A program made the translations under genes and the position numbers. Source: Lachnospiraceae bacterium (GTDB taxonomy: Bacteria; Bacillota; Clostridia; Lachnospirales; Lachnospiraceae). Taken from it: a stretch of DNA of 64,000 nucleotides. A model generated the notes under the pieces. It ran no database searches. It had not been told where the DNA came from and saw nothing but the letters and a program-made list of their open reading frames with translations. Below, in pieces: positions 44,417 through 53,807 of the stretch (positions are counted from its first letter, which is position 1; each line of letters begins with the position of its first letter). The stretch is taken from NCBI GenBank assembly GCA_022792885.1, contig JAAWBX010000004.1:36908-100907 (forward strand). The letters run 5' to 3'.

Positions 44417-46324
44417 TCAATCCAATGCCTTCTCGTCGTTCTCCTTCTTTACGCGGGCAATAAACTCATCCAGGAAACAGGCGCCTTCGTCCCCGGACTT
44501 GCGGCTCCGGACCGCCACTTTGCCCTCGTCCTCCTCTTTCGCGCCGAGCACCAGCATATAAGGCACCCGCTCCAACTGAGCCTGGCGAATCTTGTATCCG
44601 ATCTTCTCGTCCCGCTTATCGATCTCGGCCCGGATACCGGCCTTCTTCAGAACCGCATAAACGCTCTTCGCGTAATCCTGATATTTCTCGGAGATCGGCA
44701 GAAGCTTCACCTGAACCGGAGCCAGCCAAACCGGGAATTTCCCGGCAAAATGTTCGATCAAAATGCCGATAAAACGCTCCACGGAACCGAACGCCACCCG
44801 GTGGATCATAATCGGACGATGCTTCTCGCCGTCCGCGCCGGTGTATTCCAAGTCAAACCGCTGCGGCATCTGGAAATCCAGTTGGATCGTACCGCACTGC
44901 CAGGTCCTTCCCAGCGAATCTTCCAGATGGAAATCGATCTTCGGTCCGTAAAACGCGCCGTCCCCCTCGTTGATCACATAGGACAGGCCAAGCTCGTCCA
45001 GCGCGCTCTGAAGACCCTTCGTCGCCATTTCCCAGTCCTCCTCGCTCCCCATGCTGTCCTCGGGGCGGGTGGACAGTTCCACATGATATTTCAAACCGAG
45101 CAGACTGTACACCTCGTTAAACAGCCTCGCCACACCCTTGATCTCGTCCGTGATCTGATCTTCCGTCATAAAGATATGAGCGTCGTCCTGGTGGAAACAT
45201 CTCACCCGCATCAAGCCGTGCAGCGCGCCGGACTTCTCGTGGCGATGAACCAGGCCGATCTCGCCGACCCGCATGGGCAGATCCCGGTAAGAATGAGGCT
45301 CCAGCTTGTAAACCAGCATCCCGCCGGGGCAGTTCATCGGCTTCACCGCATAGTCTTCCTCATCGATCATGGTCGTGTACATATTATTTTTATAATGATC
45401 CCAGTGCCCGGAATTCTCCCAAAGTTTCCGGCTTAAAATAATCGGCGTGGAGATCTCCACATAGCCTTCCCTGTCATGCAGTTCCCGCCAGTAATCCAAC
45501 AGCGTATTGTACAGCGTCATGCCCTTCGGAAGGAAGAACGGGAAGCCCGGTCCTTCATCCATAATGGAAAAAATACCCATCTCACGACCGATCTTTCTGT
45601 GGTCGCGCTTCTTCGCTTCCTCGATCCGCTCCAGATACGCTTCCAGTTCCGATTTCTTCGGATAAGCCGTCCCGTAAATACGGGTAAGCATCTTATTCTT
45701 CTCGCTTCCGCGCCAGTAAGCGCCCGCCACGCTGGTCAGTTTAAACGCCTTGACCGGCTTCGTCGTCATCAGATGCGGTCCCGCGCACAGATCGGTAAAC
45801 TCGCCCTGTTTATAAAAACTGATAACGGAATCTTCCGGCAGATCTTCGATCAATTCCACTTTGTAAGGTTCTTCCTTCTCTTTCATAAAAGCGATCGCTT
45901 CCGCCCGCGGCAATTCAAAACGCTCCAGCGGAATATCTTCTTTGACGATCTTCGCCATCTCTTTCTCGATCGCTTCCAGTTCCTCCGGCGTAAACGGATG
46001 ATCCCTGTCAAAATCATAATAGAAACCGTCCGCGATCGACGGGCCGATGGCGCACTTCGTATCCGGATACAACCTCTTAACCGCCTGCGCCATGATATGG
46101 GAAGTCGTGTGTCGGAAAGCCGCCTGTCCCTTCTCATCCTCAAAAGTCAGGATCGACAGCGCGCAGTCCCCATCGATCACGGTCCTGAGATCAACCGCCT
46201 CCCCGTCCTTCTCTCCGGCGCAGGCTACCCGCGCCAGGCCCTCGCTTAAATCTCTCGCAATGTCAATCACGGACATCGCCTGTGCATACTCTCTTACCGA
46301 GCCGTCTTTCAATGTAATTTTCAT
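44417..46324 (-). CDS. thrS: Threonyl-tRNA synthetase
   Basis: The 635-residue enzyme charges tRNA-Thr. It has the N-terminal TGS domain (MKITLKDGSVREYAQAM), the editing domain with HTTSH and FTDLCAGPHLMTT, the class II core (FHQDDAHIF; IMIHRVAFGSVERFIGILIEHF, quoted here in part) and the C-terminal anticodon-binding domain (APVQVKLLPIS). I chose the ATG at 46324, which has AAGGAG upstream; the open frame goes 34 codons further but into the T-box leader. It is regulated by the T-box just before it. Confidence 0.95.
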   Translation of the reverse strand: MKITLKDGSVREYAQAMSVIDIARDLSEGLARVACAGEKDGEAVDLRTVIDGDCALSILTFEDEKGQAAFRHTTSHIMAQAVKRLYPDTKCAIGPSIADGFYYDFDRDHPFTPEELEAIEKEMAKIVKEDIPLERFELPRAEAIAFMKEKEEPYKVELIEDLPEDSVISFYKQGEFTDLCAGPHLMTTKPVKAFKLTSVAGAYWRGSEKNKMLTRIYGTAYPKKSELEAYLERIEEAKKRDHRKIGREMGIFSIMDEGPGFPFFLPKGMTLYNTLLDYWRELHDREGYVEISTPIILSRKLWENSGHWDHYKNNMYTTMIDEEDYAVKPMNCPGGMLVYKLEPHSYRDLPMRVGEIGLVHRHEKSGALHGLMRVRCFHQDDAHIFMTEDQITDEIKGVARLFNEVYSLLGLKYHVELSTRPEDSMGSEEDWEMATKGLQSALDELGLSYVINEGDGAFYGPKIDFHLEDSLGRTWQCGTIQLDFQMPQRFDLEYTGADGEKHRPIMIHRVAFGSVERFIGILIEHFAGKFPVWLAPVQVKLLPISEKYQDYAKSVYAVLKKAGIRAEIDKRDEKIGYKIRQAQLERVPYMLVLGAKEEDEGKVAVRSRKSGDEGACFLDEFIARVKKENDEKALD

Positions 46325-46400
46325 GATCTTTCTCCTTCCAATAAAAATCCACGCCTTCCAAGGCGCCACGCCATTTTGCGTAAGATTGATAAGCCGGAAA

Positions 46401-46645
46401 AGAAAAAGCCCCTTCCTGCTCATCACAGAAAGGGACGAATGATTCGATTCGTGGTTCCACCCTTATTCACAGACCTGGCGACGGTCTGCCTTATTCTGAC
46501 GATAACGGAATCACCGGGCCGGATTGGGGCCGCTCGGAGCCGGTCTTCGAAACCTTATGTCAGGGGAAGCTCTCAGCCGCCGGCTTCCTTCTCTGGTCAG
46601 ACAGATCAAAGGTCCTACTCTTCTCTTCAACGCTTTATCTGCCTA
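46401..46645 (-). promoter_or_regulatory. T-box leader of thrS
   Basis: Read on the minus strand, the leader has a stem I region (AGAGAAGAGTAGGACC to GCTTCCCC), the conserved T-box AAGGGTGGAACCACG (46449-46463), and a terminator whose arms are CCCTTTCTG and CAGGAAGGGG followed by CTTTTTC (46401-46437). Uncharged tRNA binding would favour the antiterminator and allow thrS transcription. The specifier codon is likely ACC, which fits threonine, but I could not fix its exact place. Confidence 0.9.
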
Positions 46646-46647
46646 TC

Positions 46648-46675
46648 ATTATAACATGGCTGACCGGTTTGTCAA
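46648..46675 (-). promoter_or_regulatory. Sigma-A promoter of the thrS T-box
   Basis: The minus strand reads TTGACA (46670-46675), a 16-base spacer and TATAAT (46648-46653): both boxes are perfect consensus. Transcription would start near 46640, at the beginning of the T-box stem I. Confidence 0.9.
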
Positions 46676-46694
46676 CCGGCCTTTGAGACTTTTG

Positions 46695-47516
46695 TCATGC
46701 ATAGCTGTGTACGCTCGGGATAAACGTATTGACACCCACATAGGTAAAGATCACGCAGAAGAAACCGATCACCGCGAACGCCGCCGCCCGTTTCCCGGAC
46801 CAACGCCGGTTCACTCTCACATGCAGATACAGCGCGTAAATGATCCAGGTCACAAAAGACCAGGTTTCCTTCGGATCCCAGGTCCAGTAGTGCCCCCAGG
46901 CCCTCTGCGCCCAGATAGCCCCGGTGATCATAACGATCGTCAGAAACAGGAAACCGAACGTAATCACCCGGTAGGACATCACATCCAGCTTCTGCTTATC
47001 CGGCAGACCCCTGCGCCGTTCCTCATCGATGCGGTCATAAAACAGATACAGAAGCGAGATCCCGCAGGACACGCCGAACGAACCGTATGCGACAATCGCC
47101 GTCGATACGTGGATCACCAGCCAATTGCTCTGCAAAGCCGGCATCAATTCCCGGACTTCTTTGCTCTGCATGGCCGCGTAACCGATAATCAAAAACACGA
47201 TCGGCGCGATAAACGTTCCCAGCACTTCCACTTTAAATTTGCGGTAAGAAACCAGAAAGCAAAAAGTCACGCCCCAGGCAAACGCGGTCGCAAACTCATA
47301 CTGATTTGTCAGGGGTACCCTTCCGGCTCCCAGCCCCCGCACAAAAATCGCCGCCGTATGGAACAAAAAACCAAGCGCCATCCCCGCCGTCGCAAGCCTC
47401 GCCGCCTTCTCCTTCTTCGCCGCAAAAGAGCAGAAATAACCGGCCGTCGAAAGCAGATACGCGATCACCGTCGCGTAAAACAAAGCATTCTCACATTGAA
47501 TCCAAAAACCGGACAT
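46695..47516 (-). CDS. ccsA: Cytochrome c biogenesis protein CcsA/ResC
   Basis: The 273-residue membrane protein has about eight helices and the WWD haem-handling motif WGHYWTWDPKETWSF (about residue 205), with conserved His residues in HTAAIF and VIHVST. With ResB it moves haem outward and attaches it to apocytochromes (system II). It follows resB by 22 bases and nrfA is upstream, so its client is most likely the multihaem NrfA. Confidence 0.9.
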   Translation of the reverse strand: MSGFWIQCENALFYATVIAYLLSTAGYFCSFAAKKEKAARLATAGMALGFLFHTAAIFVRGLGAGRVPLTNQYEFATAFAWGVTFCFLVSYRKFKVEVLGTFIAPIVFLIIGYAAMQSKEVRELMPALQSNWLVIHVSTAIVAYGSFGVSCGISLLYLFYDRIDEERRRGLPDKQKLDVMSYRVITFGFLFLTIVMITGAIWAQRAWGHYWTWDPKETWSFVTWIIYALYLHVRVNRRWSGKRAAAFAVIGFFCVIFTYVGVNTFIPSVHSYA

Positions 47517-47538
47517 CTTATTCTCCCTTCCCTTAACC

Positions 47539-48846
47539 TTAGGGCAAACATTCCCCGTGCTCTTCCAGCCACCCTCTCACGCGATCCGCAAACAGATCCG
47601 CCCCCTTAAGGCTGCGGCAGAAAACCTCGCATTGTCCCTTCTCTTCTCTCATCCAAAGCTCCTCCGGACGGCAGAAGAACGCCAGGAATATCCCGGCCAG
47701 CATCAGAAAACCGCCGGCCGCCACATACCACATCGTCGGATCCTTGACGACCTGGATCAGCGTATACTTCCTGGGATTCTCAAAAACAAACCGGTACGCG
47801 TCCACATCAATCGGAAGCCCGATCCCGATCGCCTCCATCGCCAGAAGTTCCTGCCGGTAGTACAACGAATACACGGCGACCGGATTATTCGGCTGCGGGG
47901 ACCGGGTGCCCGGCCCGTTGCCGTCCACATAATAATCCGGATAGAAAGCCGTCAACTGTATGCTTAAGGGAATCTCCTCCAGGCCGATAACCTCCCCCTG
48001 GCACAGAAGGGCCGTCTCAATCCTCTCCCCGTCTTTGTAGATCGCCACATCGGCCGCCCAACCGGTCGAGTTCTGAAAAAAGTCCATGCCAAACGCCGAC
48101 ATGGGGCTGTTCACCTGAGTCACTCCCTGTCTCAGCTCTCCGCTCGCAAGCTCTTTGACCGTCAGCTCGCTCCGATACTGCTCCACGGTGTAATCTTCCC
48201 GCAGAGCCACCTGGAAATCGTCGATCCGAACGGAAACCCCCGCTTCCTTCACTTCCTTTTCCTGTCCGGCCACCCCATAGACATACGTATCCAGCATAAA
48301 ATACTGCCCCAGGCCAAAACCGACAATCACCGCCAGCATTCCCAGATGGCAGATCCACGAACCCCAAATCCCGAAACGATTTTTAACGGCGTAATGCCAG
48401 ACGACCGTCTCCTCCGCTTCCGTTTGAATCTTCTTAAAACGCCCCGCCGTAAACACGGCTTCCCGGGATCCCTCCGCCTTCGGCTTCCACTCCCACCGGC
48501 AGACCCCGGTCCCGGCGGCCCAATCCTGCTTCCGGACAAGTTCCGGACCATACCCCTCCTCATACCGCTTCCTCAACTGAGGGAAGCGCAGAATACTGCA
48601 CAGCAGCAGATTCAGGCACAAAAGCGCCGCCGTCAGGATAAACCACCACACCGTAAACATGTGATCCAGCCCCAGAAACAGGATCAGATGCCCGACCGCT
48701 TCCGGATACACCGTCGTATAATAAGCGGCCACCTCATTCTGAGGAATCAGACTCCCGGCCGTGCAGACGACAGCCAGAATCACCAGCAGAAAGACCGCAC
48801 ATTTCATGGAGTGGAACAGATTCCAGAGCTTCTTCCCTGCCTTCAT
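47539..48846 (-). CDS. resB: Cytochrome c biogenesis protein ResB/Ccs1
   Basis: The 435-residue protein has membrane segments near the start (FLLVILAVVCTAGSLIPQ), around 70-90, around 165-185 (WICHLGMLAVIVGFGLGQY) and near the C-terminus (YVAAGGFLMLAGIFLAFF), with a large outside domain between the last two. GSLIPQ and WGSWICHLGML are typical of ResB. It is the partner of CcsA. GGGAGG precedes the ATG. The gene lies 110 bases after nrfA with no terminator seen. Confidence 0.88.
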   Translation of the reverse strand: MKAGKKLWNLFHSMKCAVFLLVILAVVCTAGSLIPQNEVAAYYTTVYPEAVGHLILFLGLDHMFTVWWFILTAALLCLNLLLCSILRFPQLRKRYEEGYGPELVRKQDWAAGTGVCRWEWKPKAEGSREAVFTAGRFKKIQTEAEETVVWHYAVKNRFGIWGSWICHLGMLAVIVGFGLGQYFMLDTYVYGVAGQEKEVKEAGVSVRIDDFQVALREDYTVEQYRSELTVKELASGELRQGVTQVNSPMSAFGMDFFQNSTGWAADVAIYKDGERIETALLCQGEVIGLEEIPLSIQLTAFYPDYYVDGNGPGTRSPQPNNPVAVYSLYYRQELLAMEAIGIGLPIDVDAYRFVFENPRKYTLIQVVKDPTMWYVAAGGFLMLAGIFLAFFCRPEELWMREEKGQCEVFCRSLKGADLFADRVRGWLEEHGECLP

Positions 48847-48956
48847 TCGTTTTCCTCCCTTCCCTGTACGGTCTTCTTCTCAACTTTCAGAAATATTTCC
48901 GGATGCAGGACCTCCAAACGGCATCCCGCACCTCCTAACAACGTTCTGCGCCCGCT

Positions 48957-50204
48957 TTACTTGAACAAAGCCAGCGCTTCGTTCGCCAGTTCTTCCGCCT
49001 TGTCCAGACATTCTCTGGACAATTTGCTGTTGTGGGCGCCTTCGCTGTTCTCCACATACACAAAATCCCAGTAGAACTGAGCGTCCCGGTTCAGAGAGCG
49101 GATCGCTTCCAGTTCTTCTTCCGTATAATCCCCGTTCGCCACGGCCTCCGCCAGCTTTTCCGTCAACTCCACAAGCACGCCGGCCACTTCCGTCTCCCGC
49201 GCGGTGATCTCTTCCTGGATCTTGTCGACCTTCTCGGTTACTTCCTCCACGCTTCCATGGCAGACCACGCAGGTACTTTCCATGATCGCGGTACTCTCCA
49301 CCGGGCTTACCCAGTAATGGGATGTGTAAGTCGTCCCGTCGGACTTCTCCACTTTCTCCATATGGCAATCCGCGCAAGTCAGATTCATATTCTGCGCACC
49401 CGCGCCCATCACGGTCTCATACTCCGGATGCTGAACCTTGATGTGATTCGTCAGCGTCCTGGGATTCTGATAATCGGTGAAACCCATCTCGTTGTAATAC
49501 GCCAGAATCTTATCCGGCGATACCTCTTCCAGATTCGTATAGGGATGACGCACTTCCTTCGTATCCGGATCAAAATAATACTCATTATGACACTGTCCGC
49601 AGGACAGCACATCCGGATCCACATCCGCTCCCTTTGTAGCATCCAGGAAAGCGGGACGGGAAGCCACCGGGCCGGAAGCCGGCGAATTCAGGTGACAGTC
49701 ATAACAGCTGATCGCGTTATCCACCTCGGCCAGCGCATCCTCAAAACTCATCGAATAGAAATCCGCCCCGTACTTGTTCATCAACGCCACGTAATCCGGC
49801 GTCTTACAGGCCAGGCAGTTCGACAGCGGATGCGGTCTGGCCGTGGCGGAAATGTCTTCCAGCGTGTAAGAATGCCCTCGCGCGCTGTTATAATCCTTGC
49901 TGAAACCGATCCCCTCATACAGAGTCACGATCTCCGGATTCAGCTCCAGATAATTCTCCACTTCGGAATTTTCGGAATTCTTCTGATAAGATTCCACAAT
50001 CTCCGGGAACAGATCCGTCCACTGATCCGCCGTCACGATACCAAGCTCATTCGGTTCCGGCATACCGGTCGTTTCCGCTTTTGTGGTCCCGGCCGCCGTT
50101 GTCTCAGGGGCCTGGGATGTCTCCGCCGGCTTCTGGCCGCACCCGGCCAAAGCCACGCACAGCGAAAGAACCGCTCCTGTCAGAGCCATTCGGTGCCTTT
50201 TCAT
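48957..50204 (-). CDS. nrfA: Cytochrome c nitrite reductase NrfA (lipoprotein form)
   Basis: The protein (415 residues from the ATG at 50204, with AAGGAGG upstream) reduces nitrite to ammonia. It has five haem motifs: CLACK (about residue 129; the Lys is the active-site ligand typical of NrfA), CYDCH (166), CGQCH (201), CADCH (275) and CVVCH (310). The N-terminus is a lipoprotein signal ending in VALAGC, so it should be anchored outside the membrane by lipid. No nrfH-type quinol dehydrogenase gene is in the window. Haem assembly genes follow, and a Crp/Fnr gene lies upstream. Confidence 0.92.
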   Translation of the reverse strand: MKRHRMALTGAVLSLCVALAGCGQKPAETSQAPETTAAGTTKAETTGMPEPNELGIVTADQWTDLFPEIVESYQKNSENSEVENYLELNPEIVTLYEGIGFSKDYNSARGHSYTLEDISATARPHPLSNCLACKTPDYVALMNKYGADFYSMSFEDALAEVDNAISCYDCHLNSPASGPVASRPAFLDATKGADVDPDVLSCGQCHNEYYFDPDTKEVRHPYTNLEEVSPDKILAYYNEMGFTDYQNPRTLTNHIKVQHPEYETVMGAGAQNMNLTCADCHMEKVEKSDGTTYTSHYWVSPVESTAIMESTCVVCHGSVEEVTEKVDKIQEEITARETEVAGVLVELTEKLAEAVANGDYTEEELEAIRSLNRDAQFYWDFVYVENSEGAHNSKLSRECLDKAEELANEALALFK

Positions 50205-50223
50205 ACTGATACCTCCTTTTTCT

Positions 50224-50238
50224 TTTGATTGTATCAAA
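50224..50238. promoter_or_regulatory. Dyad before nrfA (TTTGAT-N3-ATCAAA)
   Basis: A perfect six-base inverted repeat (TTTGAT, three bases, ATCAAA) lies 19 bases before the nrfA start. It looks like an FNR-type half-site pair (TTGAT/ATCAA), but with a three-base rather than four-base gap. The neighbouring Crp/Fnr protein is the obvious candidate to bind it. Confidence 0.5.
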
Positions 50239-50255
50239 TACGCCGGCCGCTGTAT

Positions 50256-50269
50256 GTTGCATCCGCAAC
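50256..50269. promoter_or_regulatory. Dyad before nrfA (GTTGC-N4-GCAAC)
   Basis: A perfect five-base inverted repeat with a four-base gap, the spacing used by Crp/Fnr proteins, lies 52 bases before nrfA and just after the stop of the Crp/Fnr gene. It may be a second operator, or a weak RNA hairpin. Confidence 0.45.
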
Positions 50270-50276
50270 CAACTTG

Positions 50277-50966
50277 TTAAAATTTTATCTCAAAATGCCC
50301 CCGCACATAATCAATAACCCCCTCTTTCTTCATATTAGAAAGCGTCCGTGAAAGAGCGCTCCGGTCAACCCCCAGATAATCCGCCATCTCGTCCCGCGAA
50401 AACTTGACGTCAAAACATTTTGCGCCGCACCGGTCCGACTCCCACTGAAGATACGTAACGATCCGCGCGCGGATCGTCTTCTTCGAAAGAAGCGTAACCC
50501 GCATCGCCAGTTCGATATTTTTCTCCGCCTGAATCTGCAGAAGATTGCGCAAAAGCCTCGCATGATTCACGCACCTTCTCGACATAACCTCCATCGAATG
50601 CGGAATATCAATCCAGATCACCCAGGCTTCCTCAAGCACCAGAATATTCCAGGGGCACAACACCATCCCGCCGAAAGCAAATTCATCCGTCAAGAGATCT
50701 CCCACGCGGCGCGTCGTAAAAAAGACCCGGTTTCCCTCCGCGTCCTGCTGATAACTCTGTACGGTTCCGCCGGCCAGTATCCCGAATCCGAAAATCCTCT
50801 CCCCTTCTCTGAGGATAACCTCCCCTTTCCGATAACGCATCTCCCTGGCGCCGGAAAACGAAAGGATCGCATCGATCTCCTCCGGTGAAATCCCGTTGAA
50901 TACTTTTGACCGCCCAAGACTCTCCAGCCAGGCGGCCGCGCTTTTTCCCCTCTCTGTCGCCCCCAT
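50277..50966 (-). CDS. Crp/Fnr-family transcription regulator
   Basis: The 229-residue protein has a cyclic-nucleotide-binding-like beta barrel (KGEVILREGERIFGFGILAGG) and a C-terminal winged helix (FSRDEMADYLGVDRSALSRTL, positions about 190-210, quoted in part). There is no N-terminal cysteine cluster of classical FNR. It lies directly before nrfA on the same strand, so it probably controls nitrite ammonification, perhaps in response to nitric oxide or haem as in related clostridial regulators. A strong AAGGGGCAGAGGG leader precedes the ATG. Confidence 0.85.
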   Translation of the reverse strand: MGATERGKSAAAWLESLGRSKVFNGISPEEIDAILSFSGAREMRYRKGEVILREGERIFGFGILAGGTVQSYQQDAEGNRVFFTTRRVGDLLTDEFAFGGMVLCPWNILVLEEAWVIWIDIPHSMEVMSRRCVNHARLLRNLLQIQAEKNIELAMRVTLLSKKTIRARIVTYLQWESDRCGAKCFDVKFSRDEMADYLGVDRSALSRTLSNMKKEGVIDYVRGHFEIKF

Positions 50967-51004
50967 CCCTCTGCCCCTTTCGTGTTCCTGTGTCCCCTCA
51001 CGCC

Positions 51005-51697
51005 TTAACGCGAACGAATCTTCAGACTTCTTAAATACTCCTTTTGCTCCTCCGTCACGCGCCGGCTCTCCACCGCTTTCTGGATCGCTTTGTTATGCGT
51101 CCAGACGGCCAGCCTTTTTTCCTCGATAAACGGCACCGCGGCCTCATACTGTTTCGCCAGCGCCGTGGCAAAATACCAGGCGACCATCATATTGATATAA
51201 TATTCCTCCGACCGGATCCCGGCCGCCATCTCCGGATAAAGCGGGTCAAAATCCCCGTCCAGAAAATGATCCATCAGCATCCCGACCGCAAAACGCACGG
51301 CATACGTCTCACCGGAAGCGAGCCATCTTTGGATCGCCGTGAGCAATTCCTTCCGATGTCTCCGGAATACCTTGGGGGACATCTGGTCGCAGGTCGCCCA
51401 GTTATCGACAAAAGGAAGGAAACGCTCCGTCTCCCCGATACAGGTCGCGAAATCCTTCATCTCCGAGATCAAAAACGCATGGAGCTGATTCTCGTCAAAA
51501 TACGTGTGCGGAAGTGCGTTCAGGAAGTCGGTTATATCCTCCCTCTTCGACAGTTGCTTCGCCAGCTTCCTAAGTTCCGGCGTCCGCACGCCGATTATGC
51601 GTTCCGCCTCGACCGTGGGAATCAGTTTGCTCTGAAAATCCCGATATTTCCTATCCTGAAGCCGAAACAATTCTTCGGTTATCTCTTCCGTTATCAT
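51005..51697 (-). CDS. DNA alkylation repair protein (AlkD-like)
   Basis: The 230-residue, all-helical protein fits the AlkD/AlkC HEAT-repeat glycosylase family: IIGVRTPELRKLAKQL near residue 33, FVDNWATCDQMSPKVF (about 95) and AVRFAVGMLMDHFLD. It removes alkylated bases. Its ATG overlaps the GntR stop (TAATG), so it is made together with that regulator although their jobs seem unrelated. Confidence 0.85.
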   Translation of the reverse strand: MITEEITEELFRLQDRKYRDFQSKLIPTVEAERIIGVRTPELRKLAKQLSKREDITDFLNALPHTYFDENQLHAFLISEMKDFATCIGETERFLPFVDNWATCDQMSPKVFRRHRKELLTAIQRWLASGETYAVRFAVGMLMDHFLDGDFDPLYPEMAAGIRSEEYYINMMVAWYFATALAKQYEAAVPFIEEKRLAVWTHNKAIQKAVESRRVTEEQKEYLRSLKIRSR

Positions 51698-52395
51698 TAG
51701 ACCTTTTCCTTCCCGGGCGCCCTTTTTTTACGTATAATATGCTCTTCCATCAAGGCTCTGGCTCTCATCACATCATGACATTTCATCGCCTCAATAATCG
51801 CTCTATGCGTTCCGTTTCCAAAAGTCTCCTTGCTGAATTCCGTCCCGTACTGGGCACGCTCCTCCTGCAAAGATTGACGGATCGATTCATAAAAAACCGA
51901 TAACACGCGATTCCCGGGAATGTCCACGATCATCTGATGAAATTCATGCCCCAGGCGCATGATGTCCTCCCGGTCGTCCTCCTCCGTAACCCGGACAAGT
52001 TCCTCATAGTTTCTCTCCAAACGCGCGATATCCTCCTCCGTACACATCTGCGCCGCCAGATAAACCATCCCCGTCTCGATTACAAATCTCGTCTCGATGA
52101 TCTCATCATAATACTCGTCTTCCCCCAGCATCCGAAACAGCCTGCTGTCCCTTAATTTCTGCGCGGCATCCTGAGCGACAAAAGTCCCAAGACCGCTCTT
52201 CGCCTCCAAAATCCCCGCCATCTGAAGAGCTTTCACCGCCTCCCGGATGGAATTTCGACTCACCTGGAACTCTTTCGAAAGCTCAATCTCTCCGATAATC
52301 TTCTCTCCGGCTTTCCAGTCCCCGCTCTCAATATGCGCAATCATCTGTTTGGAAACTTCCTCAAAAATCCGGTTTTTCTGTATAGGTACAATCAT
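51697..52395 (-). CDS. GntR/FadR-family regulator
   Basis: The 232-residue protein has an N-terminal winged helix (KIIGEIELSKEFQVSRNSIREAV, positions about 32-54, quoted in part as SKEFQVSRNSIREAV) and a helical FCD effector domain with metal-type His/Asp residues (ETRFVIE, HEFHQMIV, GTHRAIIEA). FCD regulators usually sense sugar acids or other carboxylates. It follows the TRAP/UxaA genes on the same strand and is the likely repressor for the 16-base sites near 57.1-57.3 kb. Confidence 0.88.
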   Translation of the reverse strand: MIVPIQKNRIFEEVSKQMIAHIESGDWKAGEKIIGEIELSKEFQVSRNSIREAVKALQMAGILEAKSGLGTFVAQDAAQKLRDSRLFRMLGEDEYYDEIIETRFVIETGMVYLAAQMCTEEDIARLERNYEELVRVTEEDDREDIMRLGHEFHQMIVDIPGNRVLSVFYESIRQSLQEERAQYGTEFSKETFGNGTHRAIIEAMKCHDVMRARALMEEHIIRKKRAPGKEKV

Positions 52396-52490
52396 AAACT
52401 TTCTCCTGTTCCAAATATTTACAATCTTTTATGTATAAAGTATATCATGTTCCCAAATGGGAGGCAAGGAAATCTCTCCGCCGGTTACAA

Positions 52491-53807
52491 TCAATAGCCG
52501 AACAGACGCGGCAGGAACATGGTAACCGGTTCTATATAAGTTGTCGCCAGCATGACCGGAAGATATCCGACCAGCAAAAACACCAGGACGCTTTTCATCA
52601 ATTCCCCCATCTTCACATGGCCGATCCGCATTCCAAAATAAAGAATACTCGCGTATGGCGGCGTCAATCCCCCGGCCGCCAGATTCACCACCATGATCGC
52701 CGCAAACTGCACGGAACTGATTCCATAACTCTGCGCTACCGGCAAAAGCAAAGGCGCTACCAAAAGAATTGCCGTCGAATCGTTTACGATCATCCCGACC
52801 AGCAGCAAAAATATATTCAGAATCAACAGCACCAGATACTTATTGTCCGTAATTCCCAAAAACACCTCCACCAGCTTCTGAGGAATTTGAAGCTGTGTCA
52901 GAACCTGGCTCATCAGCATGCTGAAATAAATCATCATAAAAATTGCGCCGATCGACGAACTCGTTTTTCTGAACGTCCCGATGATATTCCTTCCCTTTAG
53001 CCGGCGATAGAAGAAAATCCCCACGATCAACGCGATCACGGCGCAGACCGAAGCCGCCTCCGAAGCCGTAAAGATTCCTCCGTAAATACCTCCCAAAATG
53101 ATCACCGGCATCATCAGAGCCGGAATCGCACCGATTATCACCTTCCGTTTCCCCGGCAGCCGTTCTGTCTCTTCCTCCGTTTTTTCCTCCGCCGGCTCCG
53201 CAACCGCGAATTTCCTGGCATAAACCAGGTTGATAATCGAAAACGTCAGAATCGTCATAACCCCCGGAATCACCGTGGATAAAAAAGCCGCCAAAATCGA
53301 CGTATTCGTCGTCCATCCGTAAATAATCAGCGGCACACTGGGCGGAATCAGGACGCCGAGAATGGAGGAGCAGGTAATCAGCGCGGTAGCGAACCCGTTG
53401 GAATAACCCTCCTTTCGAAGCTCCGGAATTAAAATGGTTCCCAGGGAAGCCAGGCCGGTAAACGCGCTGCCGGAAATCGCGCCGATGACGCCGCAGGTAA
53501 TCACGCAGACCACACCCAGGGCCCCTTTGATCTTACCCACAAAAATCCGCGCCACCTCCAGCAGCCGCTCCGCAATCCCGCTTTCGCCGATCAAATTCCC
53601 CGCCACAATAAACATGGGCGCAGCCAGAAGCGTCGGACTGATCATCTGTGAATAACCCCAGATCAAGAGCGTACGGATCGGAATCTCCGTATTCAGAATC
53701 AAAAAAATCAAAGCCCCCGCAAAACAGTACGGAATGGGAACTCCCAGAAACAACAGCGCCATCAGTATTAACATACAGATCAAAAAAATAACCATCACGT
53801 CACTCAT
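52491..53807 (-). CDS. dctM: TRAP transporter large permease
   Basis: The 438-residue membrane protein is a complete DctM: FLGVPIPYCFAGALIFL at the start, GDIGAISGSAFTGLASLG-like region (GVIGAISGSAFTGLASLG), PPSVPLIIYGW, ILNIFLLLVGMIVNDSTAILL and PPYASILYFGMRIG. With DctQ and DctP it imports a carboxylate using sodium. Its start overlaps the DctQ stop by eight bases. In contrast to the TRAP pieces at the left end of the window, this system looks intact. Confidence 0.92.
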   Translation of the reverse strand: MSDVMVIFLICMLILMALLFLGVPIPYCFAGALIFLILNTEIPIRTLLIWGYSQMISPTLLAAPMFIVAGNLIGESGIAERLLEVARIFVGKIKGALGVVCVITCGVIGAISGSAFTGLASLGTILIPELRKEGYSNGFATALITCSSILGVLIPPSVPLIIYGWTTNTSILAAFLSTVIPGVMTILTFSIINLVYARKFAVAEPAEEKTEEETERLPGKRKVIIGAIPALMMPVIILGGIYGGIFTASEAASVCAVIALIVGIFFYRRLKGRNIIGTFRKTSSSIGAIFMMIYFSMLMSQVLTQLQIPQKLVEVFLGITDNKYLVLLILNIFLLLVGMIVNDSTAILLVAPLLLPVAQSYGISSVQFAAIMVVNLAAGGLTPPYASILYFGMRIGHVKMGELMKSVLVFLLVGYLPVMLATTYIEPVTMFLPRLFGY

